A stretch of DNA of 12,428 nucleotides from Asaia bogorensis (GTDB taxonomy: Bacteria; Pseudomonadota; Alphaproteobacteria; Acetobacterales; Acetobacteraceae). Shown piece after piece: positions 1 to 5,514 of the stretch. The first letter of the stretch is position 1, and each line of letters begins with the position of its first letter. Below the pieces are notes generated by a model. The model ran no database searches. It was not told the DNA's origin and was given only the letters and a program-made list of their open reading frames with translations. The stretch lies in contig CAMBXJ010000066.1 of NCBI GenBank assembly GCA_945871455.1, forward strand, positions 1 to 12,428, written 5' to 3'. The translations under genes were made by a program, and so were the position numbers.

Positions 1-1761
1 TTTCAGGAAAGTCGGTCGTCCGTGGCTGCAGGTCGCGGCACGTGGGGTCGCTTCCATCTGGCGCAGCAGCGCATCCATCTCGGCCTGGGCGAGGCGCCGC
101 CCGGCCCGGATGCTGCCATGGCAGGCCATGCGCGCGATCACCGCGTCCAGGCGCGATTCCAGGGAGATGGTTTCTTCGAGTTCGGCCAGTTCGTCGGCCA
201 GATCGCGCAGCAACGGGCCGGGTTCCGGCGTGCCCAGCGCGGCGGGGAGGGCACGGACGAGGATGGCGCCGGAGCCGAACGCCTCGATTTCCAGGCCAAG
301 CCGGTGCAGGTCGGCGGCCCGGGCAAGGAGACGGTCGGCGTCGCCATGCGGAAGATCGACAACCGCGGGCAGCAGCAGCGGTTGGCTGCGCGTGCCACCT
401 TGCAGCATCTGGGTACGAATCGCCTCGTGGGTCAGGCGTTCATGCGCCGCATGCTGATCGACCAGTACCAGGGCGCCGTCGGAGGCAACCGCCAATATAT
501 AGGTGTCCAATACCTGGGCCACGGCGGCGCCCAATGGGTATTGCGCCTGCGGGGCTGGTGCTGGAAGCACGCGGGCCGCCGGGCCGGAGTCGAATGGCAG
601 GCGGGCTTCGGCGACTCCAGGGCCGCTGTTGCCGGATGGCATCCCAGGCAATGGCAGGGCGCGGATGCCGCCGCTGGGCGGACGGGAATAGGCCAGCCGC
701 AAGGATGGCCGATGGCTGGATGAGATTTGCGGGGCCGGCACGTCCGACCCGGCGCCTCCCGCAAGGGCACGTGTCAGGCCGCCGATCACCAGAGCGCGGA
801 TGGCGTTGGTATCGCGGAACCGCAGCTCGGTCTTGGCCGGGTGGACGTTGACGTCCAGTTCTTCCGGTGGCAGGTCGATATACAGCGCCACCACCGGGTA
901 GCGCCCATGGCCGATGACATCGCGATAGGCAACCCGGACGGCGGATTTCAGGACCGGGTCCGCCACGGGGCGACCATTGACCACCAGCCCCTGCGCCGTG
1001 CTGGTCGCGCGCGATACCGCCGCGGAGCAGGCATAGCCGGTCAGGCGCATGTCGCCTCGCTCGTGATTGACCGGCAGCATTACGGCCGCGGCCTCGGTTC
1101 CGAGCAGGGCGGCAACGCGATGGGCACGATCCTGTGTCGGCAGGTCGAACACGACCCTTCCGTCGATTTCCAGGCGGAAGGCGACTTCGGGCGCGGCCAT
1201 GGCCAGACGACGGATCGCGGATTCGGCGTGATCGGCCTCGGTGCGGGCGTTCTTGAGGAACTTTCGTCGCGCCGGCGTGGCGAAGAACAGATCACGCACG
1301 ACGACCCGTGTCCCAGGCGCGCCGGCGGCGGGAGAGACGCCGCTGACGGCCCCGCCTTCGACGGTGATGGTGCTGGCGTGGTCGGAATCGCCTCCGGCTT
1401 GGGGGCGGGATGTGATGGACAGGCGCGCGGCCGCGCCGATCGACGGCAGAGCCTCCCCGCGAAAGCCCAGGGTGGCGATGCGGATCAGGTGGTCGTCGGT
1501 CAGTTTCGATGTAGCGTGGCGGAGCACGCAGAGCGCGAGTTCGTCGGCGTTCATGCCGGACCCGTCGTCGGTGACCTCGATCCGGTCGATGCCGCCGCCG
1601 TCCAAGGCGACTGCGATGCGCGTCGCGCCGGCGTCGAGGGCGTTTTCGACCAGTTCCTTCACCGCGGCGGCCGGCCGCTCGATCACCTCCCCGGCGGCGA
1701 TCCGATTGACCGTGGTTTCCGGCAGCAGGCGGATGCGGCTGGATATGGCACTCGGTCCCAT
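1..1761 (-). CDS. mutL: DNA mismatch repair protein MutL (3' end cut by window edge)
   Basis: MutL couples mismatch recognition by MutS to strand incision. The frame is open from the ATG at 1761 to base 1 (587 codons) with no stop, and only a short C-terminal tail should be missing. The GHKL ATPase motifs are clear: VKELVENALDAGA (residues 34-46), DDGSGM (65-70), the TSK stretch (84-86) and GFRGEAL (99-105). A PARRKFL block follows. The C-terminal domain carries the metal-dependent endonuclease motif DQHAX2EX4E (435-446), plus ACHGS (546-550) and CSHGRPT (578-584). This is therefore a nicking-type MutL, unlike the E. coli type that relies on MutH. The start lies 5 nt after the pgi stop, with a GAGG inside the end of pgi as a possible ribosome site, so the two are probably co-transcribed. 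An acidic/proline-rich linker separates the two domains. Identification is secure; only the 3' end is unseen. Confidence 0.96.
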   Translation of the reverse strand, partial: MGPSAISSRIRLLPETTVNRIAAGEVIERPAAAVKELVENALDAGATRIAVALDGGGIDRIEVTDDGSGMNADELALCVLRHATSKLTDDHLIRIATLGFRGEALPSIGAAARLSITSRPQAGGDSDHASTITVEGGAVSGVSPAAGAPGTRVVVRDLFFATPARRKFLKNARTEADHAESAIRRLAMAAPEVAFRLEIDGRVVFDLPTQDRAHRVAALLGTEAAAVMLPVNHERGDMRLTGYACSAAVSRATSTAQGLVVNGRPVADPVLKSAVRVAYRDVIGHGRYPVVALYIDLPPEELDVNVHPAKTELRFRDTNAIRALVIGGLTRALAGGAGSDVPAPQISSSHRPSLRLAYSRPPSGGIRALPLPGMPSGNSGPGVAEARLPFDSGPAARVLPAPAPQAQYPLGAAVAQVLDTYILAVASDGALVLVDQHAAHERLTHEAIRTQMLQGGTRSQPLLLPAVVDLPHGDADRLLARAADLHRLGLEIEAFGSGAILVRALPAALGTPEPGPLLRDLADELAELEETISLESRLDAVIARMACHGSIRAGRRLAQAEMDALLRQMEATPRAATCSHGRPTFLK

Positions 1762-1766
1762 GGGGC

Positions 1767-3419
1767 CTAGGCCTCGTTGCGCAGACGGCGGAAGCGGGCG
1801 ATCAGGCTGGCGGTCGAAGAATCATGGGCACCGGGTGCCGCGCCGGGGCTCAGTTCAGGCAGGATGCCGCCGGCCAGTTGCTTGCCCAGTTCCACGCCCC
1901 ACTGGTCGAAGCTGTCGATGTGCCAGAGGCAGCCTTGCACCGCGACCTTGTGTTCGTAGAGCGCGATCAACCGACCCAGGCTGAAAGCGTCCAGGCGGTT
2001 GAACATGATGGTGTTGGACGGGCGTTCTCCGACGGCGACGCGATGCGGGGCGATCAGGTCGATTTCGGCTTGCGAGGCGCCTTTCGACGCCATTTCGGCG
2101 CGGATGTCGGCCTCGGAGCGGCCGCGCAGCAGGGCTTCGGCCTGGGCAAAGGCGTTGGCCGCCAAGGCGCGATGCGCGTCCGGACGGTCGTGATCGGGAT
2201 TGGCGGCGAGGATGAAATCCACCGGCACCGGCCGGGTGCCCTGATGCACGAGCTGCATGAAGCTGTGCTGGGCGTTGGTGCCGGGCTCGCCGAACACGAT
2301 TGGGCAGGTGTCCCACCCGGTCGGATCGCCCGTCAGAGTGATGTGCTTGCCGTTCGATTCCATCTCCAATTGCTGGAGAAAGGCGGGGAAGCGCTTCAGA
2401 CGCTCGTCGTAGGCCAGCACGCAATGCGTGGCGGCGCCCATGGTGTTGACGTTCCAGATGCCGGCCAGCGCCAGCAGGACCGGCAGATTTTGCCGGAACG
2501 GCGTGTCGCGGAAATGGCAATCCATCGACCAGGCGCCGTCCAGCAGGGCCTGGAACGCGTCCCATCCGACGGTCAGCGGGATGGTCAGGCCGATCGGCGA
2601 CCACAGCGAATAGCGTCCGCCCACCCAATCGCGGAAGCCGAAGACATGATCATCGGGGATACCGAACGCGGCGACCGCGTTCAGATTGGTGGACAGCGCC
2701 GCGAAATGGCGCGCGATCGCGGCTTCTCCGAGCGCGCCGGCCACCCAGGCCCGTGCGGCGGCGGCGTTCATCATGGTTTCCTGGGTGGTGAACGTCTTCG
2801 ACGCCACCAGCACCAGGGTCCGGGCCGGATCGAGATCCTTCACGGTCTCCGCGAAGGCGTGACCATCGACGTTTGACAGGAAGCGGGCATCGAGATGGGC
2901 GGTCTCGCGTCCGAAGGTCAGGGCCTGGACCGCCATCAGCGGCCCGAGATCGGAACCGCCGATGCCGATATTGATCACGGTGGTGAAGCGCTCGCCGGTC
3001 GCGCCGCGCTTGGTTTCGGCATGAATGGCGGCCACGAAATCCCGCATCCTGGCGCGTTCGCCGCGGGCCAGATCGGCGGCCGCGTCATCCCCGGCTTGCA
3101 GCGAAACCCCATCCGGCGCACGCAGTGCCATGTGCATGGCGGCGCGGTGCTCGGTGATGTTGACCGCCTCACCGCCGAACAGGCGCTTGCGGAACCCATT
3201 CAGATCGGCCGTGTCCGCAAGGGCCAGCAAGGCGTCGAGTGCGGTGTCGTCGATCGCCGTCTTGGAATAATCCAAGGTCAGGTCGTCGACGGTCGCGCTG
3301 AACCGGCTGGCGCGGTGCGGGTCGGTGGCAAATAGCGGGGTGATTTGCCTGCCTCCGGGTCGCGCGGCGAGCCGGGCAAGCTGGGCGAAGGCATCCTGGC
3401 GAGTCGGGGGCGGGGTCAT
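1767..3419 (-). CDS. pgi: Glucose-6-phosphate isomerase
   Basis: Pgi interconverts glucose-6-phosphate and fructose-6-phosphate in the cytoplasm, feeding glycolysis/Entner-Doudoroff recycling and the pentose phosphate routes. The 550-aa product is almost the same length as E. coli Pgi (549 aa). The sugar-phosphate binding stretch IGIGGSDLGP lies at about 151-160 and the family signature DWVGGRYSLWSPIG at about 264-277. The catalytic residues are Glu354 (in MESNGKH), His385 (in AQHSF) and Lys513 (in ELGKQL), each one position below the E. coli numbering as I recall it. I chose the ATG at 3419 rather than the in-frame ATG at 3482. It fits the family length, and a TATACT box lies 6 nt upstream of it, so the longer start would lie before the probable transcription start. 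No Shine-Dalgarno precedes 3419, which fits a leaderless message. mutL follows 5 nt after the stop. Confidence 0.97.
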   Translation of the reverse strand: MTPPPTRQDAFAQLARLAARPGGRQITPLFATDPHRASRFSATVDDLTLDYSKTAIDDTALDALLALADTADLNGFRKRLFGGEAVNITEHRAAMHMALRAPDGVSLQAGDDAAADLARGERARMRDFVAAIHAETKRGATGERFTTVINIGIGGSDLGPLMAVQALTFGRETAHLDARFLSNVDGHAFAETVKDLDPARTLVLVASKTFTTQETMMNAAAARAWVAGALGEAAIARHFAALSTNLNAVAAFGIPDDHVFGFRDWVGGRYSLWSPIGLTIPLTVGWDAFQALLDGAWSMDCHFRDTPFRQNLPVLLALAGIWNVNTMGAATHCVLAYDERLKRFPAFLQQLEMESNGKHITLTGDPTGWDTCPIVFGEPGTNAQHSFMQLVHQGTRPVPVDFILAANPDHDRPDAHRALAANAFAQAEALLRGRSEADIRAEMASKGASQAEIDLIAPHRVAVGERPSNTIMFNRLDAFSLGRLIALYEHKVAVQGCLWHIDSFDQWGVELGKQLAGGILPELSPGAAPGAHDSSTASLIARFRRLRNEA

Positions 3420-3446
3420 GGAAAGAGTATAGCGCGAGTCGGGGGC
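3399..3446. repeat. 13-bp direct repeat flanking the pgi start
   Basis: GCGAGTCGGGGGC occurs at 3399-3411, inside the first pgi codons, and again at 3434-3446, just upstream of the pgi -10 box. The copies are exactly identical and their starts are 35 bp apart. They bracket the -10 box and the start codon. They could be paired protein-binding sites or the trace of a small duplication; the sequence alone does not decide. Confidence 0.6.
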
Positions 3447-3456
3447 CGGCTGACCA
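3426..3456 (-). promoter_or_regulatory. Probable pgi promoter giving a leaderless mRNA
   Basis: On the minus strand TATACT (3426-3431) matches the -10 consensus at five of six bases. A weak -35, TGGTCA (3451-3456, four of six), lies 19 nt upstream. The last base of the -10 is followed by 6 nt and then the A of the pgi ATG, so the expected transcription start coincides with the start codon. The -10 assignment is better supported than the -35. A GACTC (GANTC) site, a possible CcrM methylation target in alphaproteobacteria, lies in the spacer at 3436-3440. Confidence 0.45.
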
Positions 3457-3737
3457 TGGGGGCCGCCGAGGGGATTGGCCACGGTGCGGGAAGGGGGAGG
3501 TCGAGGGGGCGGCGGCGCCTGCCCGCGTTGGCATGTCGCGCCTCGTCGTTACGTCTCGCGGTTCACGTGGGACGCTGCGCCGCTCCGGACCGCGCCCGAT
3601 GTCCGATGTCCAATCGAGCGTTATGCCGACATGCCGCGCCGGCTGCCACGGACTGGACGTCCAGGTGACGGGGCATCGCAGGCGGGTCGCGCCGGTCATG
3701 CAGGCCGGAGCGGCAAGTCATCGCGCCAACCGAATCG

Positions 3738-3760
3738 CTTCGGTCGCGACCCGACCGAAG
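3738..3760 (-). terminator. Hairpin, possible terminator of the cupin gene
   Basis: A perfect 9-bp stem, CTTCGGTCG paired with CGACCGAAG, encloses a 5-nt loop about 53 nt past the cupin stop codon. No T-rich run follows on the minus strand (the next bases are CGATTCGGTT), so intrinsic termination would be weak. It may instead be a 3'-end stabilising hairpin or a regulator site. Confidence 0.3.
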
Positions 3761-3813
3761 TGCCCGATGGGGTGCGTCGGCGGCAGACCGCTTGGCGCGA
3801 ACCCGAGCGCCGT

Positions 3814-4398
3814 TCAGCCTGGCAGCAGGAACCAGATGGCGAGCAGCGGCACGTTGGTGCCCCGCATCGCGTGGCGGATACCAGGTGGATTATGCACGAT
3901 CCCACCGGGTCCGGGTCCGTGCCAGGCGCCACCGGCCTGCCACCACTCACCGCCGGACAGCACGAGGTAGATTTCCTCTGGCGGATGGTCGTGTTCGGGA
4001 TAGGTGACCCCGGGCGCCACCAGGCTGATGCCTGATACCAGGTCGCCGCGCCGCTCCAGGGCGGTCGGGTCGAGCACACGGGCACTGGCATGTCCCTCGG
4101 CGAAGTCCGGCGATCCGTTGGTCAGGACACGCACACGCCACGCCAGTTGCGGCTCCAATGCCGTGAAGGCGGCGGCGAGGTCGGGCCTCATTTCGGCATA
4201 AGCCGCGTCGAGCAGGCCGCACACGGGAAGGCGATGCGGCGGGAGCGGTTGGGTCGGTTCGGGTGGCGTCGCCAACAGCGCCGCCACGCGCAGACCGGCG
4301 GATCGCGCCGCCTCGGTCGTGGTTGTCTCCCGCGCTGCCGCGGCAACCGCCGCACCAGCAAGGTTCAGGAACCGATCAATTGGCCGCATGGCGTTCAT
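3814..4398 (-). CDS. Cupin protein of the DMSP-lyase-like (cupin-DLL) superfamily
   Basis: The product is a 194-aa single-domain cupin without a signal peptide, expected to be cytoplasmic. Motif 1 fits HxHxxxExYxxxxG exactly at residues 136-149 (His136, His138, Glu142, Tyr144, Gly149). Motif 2 fits GxxxxxPxxxxH at 165-176 (Gly165, Pro171, His176). These are the two signatures used for DMSP lyases DddL/DddQ/DddW and relatives. As I recall DddQ, its metal ligands (His125, Glu129, Tyr131, His163) have the same spacing as His138, Glu142, Tyr144 and His176 here. The N-terminal half is helical and Ala-rich, as in DddQ-like proteins. Many non-marine members of this superfamily have no known substrate, so lyase activity on DMSP is only a possibility. 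AAGGAG lies just 3 nt before the ATG at 4398, so the second Met (residue 4) could be the real start. The gene is 82 nt downstream of the NTF2-like gene and probably co-transcribed with it. Confidence 0.85.
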   Translation of the reverse strand: MNAMRPIDRFLNLAGAAVAAAARETTTTEAARSAGLRVAALLATPPEPTQPLPPHRLPVCGLLDAAYAEMRPDLAAAFTALEPQLAWRVRVLTNGSPDFAEGHASARVLDPTALERRGDLVSGISLVAPGVTYPEHDHPPEEIYLVLSGGEWWQAGGAWHGPGPGGIVHNPPGIRHAMRGTNVPLLAIWFLLPG

Positions 4399-4439
4399 TG
4401 ACTCCTTCTCCGGGTTTCTTCCAATGGATTTCTTTCACC

Positions 4440-4463
4440 GGTCGCAATCCCCTGGCCGCAATC
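4440..4463. repeat. 10-bp near-perfect direct repeat upstream of the cupin gene
   Basis: GGTCGCAATC (4440-4449) and GGCCGCAATC (4454-4463) differ at one base and are 14 bp apart start to start. They lie about 42-65 nt upstream of the cupin start, in the 82-nt gap after the NTF2-like gene. They could be a direct-repeat binding site, but there is no independent evidence. No clear promoter was found in the same gap. Confidence 0.35.
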
Positions 4464-4480
4464 ACCTTGGGCGCGGTTGC

Positions 4481-4924
4481 TCAACCGCGCGCCGCCTCCG
4501 GTGGCGGGATCGGCGGTTCGGCTGGTGTTGCCGAGAAATGATGTTGGGCGATACGCCAGCCCTCGGGACGGCGAACGAGCACCAAGGTCGACCGCAACAC
4601 AGCCCGCGTGGTCCCCCCTGCCGCCAGAACGAAATCGAATGCGGCATAGCCCTGGGCGAGGATGACACCGTCCCCCAACGCGCGCAGCTCCTGATCGACC
4701 AGAGCCAGGCGGACGGTCGAGAACATCCCTTTATAAGTATCGAAATACCGCCGAACCTCGGCTCGGCCTATCGAATGGCCAGGGCGCCCACCGTAGAACA
4801 CGGCATCCTCGGTATAGAGGGCGGCAAGACCGGCGGTGTTCCAATCCTGTGCCGCCGCATTCCAGTCGTGCTCCACCGAACGTAACGCGGCCGCGGCTTC
4901 CGCCGTCGCTTGCTGATTGGACAC
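4481..4924 (-). CDS. SnoaL/DUF4440-like protein of the NTF2 fold
   Basis: The product is a 147-aa soluble protein. An opening helix (VEHDWNAAAQDWNTAGLAAL, about 17-36) is followed by YTEDAVFYGGRPGHSIG, and it closes with GWRIAQHHFS near residue 130. This layout is typical of DUF4440/SnoaL-like and SgcJ/EcaC-type NTF2-fold proteins, a cone-shaped fold used for small-molecule enzymes or ligand binding. No specific substrate can be assigned. The start is GTG at 4924. AGAGGA (4931-4936) lies 6 nt upstream and a good promoter lies just beyond it. The same frame stays open upstream through the tRNA, but that part is non-coding. The C-terminus is a Pro/Ala tail. The cupin gene follows 82 nt downstream, and the pair may act on related small molecules; that is inference only. 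Confidence 0.85.
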   Translation of the reverse strand: MSNQQATAEAAAALRSVEHDWNAAAQDWNTAGLAALYTEDAVFYGGRPGHSIGRAEVRRYFDTYKGMFSTVRLALVDQELRALGDGVILAQGYAAFDFVLAAGGTTRAVLRSTLVLVRRPEGWRIAQHHFSATPAEPPIPPPEAARG

Positions 4925-4954
4925 GATGTTTCCTCTGCGTCGATTTCGCCCTCG

Positions 4955-4983
4955 ATTTTCCCTGGCCGTTCCGGGATGGTCAA
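4955..4983 (-). promoter_or_regulatory. Probable sigma-70 promoter of the NTF2-like gene
   Basis: TTGACC (4978-4983, five of six to consensus) and GAAAAT (4955-4960, four of six) are separated by 17 bp on the minus strand. Transcription would begin near 4948, leaving a leader of about 24 nt that contains the AGAGGA ribosome site and ends at the GTG at 4924. The fit of promoter, ribosome site and start supports all three. Confidence 0.6.
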
Positions 4984-5307
4984 TGGCGCGGGCGGAAGCG
5001 AGCGTCACGATGGACCACTCCCCAGGGCAGGGAGACGGCCGACCGCGGTGCCGCGGATCCCGGCTGTCCCCGGCCCGAAGCGCCATCGGCGGCGGGCCGC
5101 GGGATGGAGAGCTTGGTGCGTATGAACGAGCGGGAACCTGCGCGTTCGCTTGTGGTGCGTCAGGCCGGGTTTCATCTGCCGCCGTTTGGCGAATCCCGCC
5201 CAGTCTGGTTTGGCCCAGTCTAGTTTCGCCCAGTCCTGATCGATCGCCCGAAACACACGCGGTTACATACCGTTCAACGTGATCATTCACTAACCGCTTG
5301 AAAAGAA
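4984..5307. other. Non-coding gap between tRNA-Phe and the NTF2-like promoter
   Basis: About 320 bp with no supportable gene. Open frames on both strands here are low-complexity, Arg-rich readings of GC-rich DNA. The notable content is a 15-bp tandem repeat (5198-5237) and a T-rich TTCTTTTC immediately after the tRNA CCA end. That stretch might help end tRNA transcription but has no strong hairpin before it apart from the tRNA itself. Confidence 0.55.
5198..5237. repeat. 15-bp tandem repeat, about 2.7 copies
   Basis: GCCCAGTCTGGTTTG (5198-5212) and GCCCAGTCTAGTTTC (5213-5227) differ at two bases. They are followed by a partial third unit starting GCCCAGTC (5228-5235) that then diverges. A 15-bp period is about one and a half helical turns. 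The array lies about 70 bp past the tRNA-Phe end and about 215 bp upstream of the NTF2-like promoter. It looks like a small minisatellite; a regulatory role is unproven. Confidence 0.7.
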
Positions 5308-5383
5308 TGGTGCCCAGGGGCGGAATCGAACCACCGACACTGCGATTTTCAGTCGCATGCTCTACCAACTGAGCTACCTGGGC
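5308..5383 (-). tRNA. tRNA-Phe (GAA)
   Basis: A full 76-nt cloverleaf folds on the minus strand. The acceptor stem is GCCCAGG/CCTGGGC and the D arm is closed by GCTC/GAGC. The anticodon stem TGCGA/TCGCA holds the loop CTGAAAA (anticodon GAA). The variable region is GTGTC, and the T arm GGTGG/CCGCC has the loop TTCGATT. The discriminator is A and the CCA end is encoded in the DNA. It lies 131 nt downstream of uvrB on the same strand and probably has its own promoter. Confidence 0.98.
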
Positions 5384-5409
5384 ACATGGCAACCGTCCTG
5401 AGGTCGGGG

Positions 5410-5438
5410 TGAATACCCCATGACCGATCGAGGATCAA
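5410..5438 (-). promoter_or_regulatory. Candidate tRNA-Phe promoter
   Basis: TTGATC (5433-5438) and TATTCA (5410-5415) are 17 bp apart on the minus strand, with the -10 about 26 nt before the mature tRNA 5' end. The spacing is ideal and the -35 matches four of six bases, but the -10 is poor (three of six). Read-through from uvrB is an alternative. Confidence 0.35.
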
Positions 5439-5514
5439 GCCACCATTGATGCGATTGCCGTCCGCCGCGGATCGAGCGTACCGCTCCCGACGCCGGCATG
5501 CCGCAACGCCCGCA

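Larger units (their letters stand above)
3420..3813. other. Non-coding gap between the cupin gene and pgi
   Basis: This 394-bp stretch has no convincing gene. Frames open across it are extensions or shadows of pgi and show no recognisable protein. It holds the pgi promoter at its low end and a hairpin at 3738-3760. It also holds a perfect 12-bp palindrome CTGGACGTCCAG (3653-3664) and a tandem CCGATGT doublet near 3597-3612. No tRNA, riboswitch or insertion-sequence end was recognised. Confidence 0.6.

Noticed and set aside
727..1770. Plus-strand open frame of 347 codons opposite mutL
   Set aside because: It is antisense to a complete set of MutL motifs and its product is Gly/Arg/Asp-rich with no recognisable domain.
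3420..3482. Longer pgi start at 3482
   Set aside because: It adds 21 residues absent from the usual family length and would begin upstream of the probable promoter.
3855..3870. TGGTGCCC, shared with the tRNA-Phe 3' end, as a possible attachment-site repeat
   Set aside because: The match is 8 bp and lies inside the cupin gene, with no integrase or second supporting feature.
4925..5392. Upstream extension of the NTF2-like frame to a 303-codon protein
   Set aside because: The extension would translate the tRNA-Phe gene and the tandem repeat. A GTG at 4924 with a well-placed ribosome site and promoter explains the gene better.
5474..5486. GAGCG-TAC-CGCTC hairpin past the uvrB stop, as a terminator
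   Set aside because: The stem is only 5 bp with a 3-nt loop and no T run, too weak to call.
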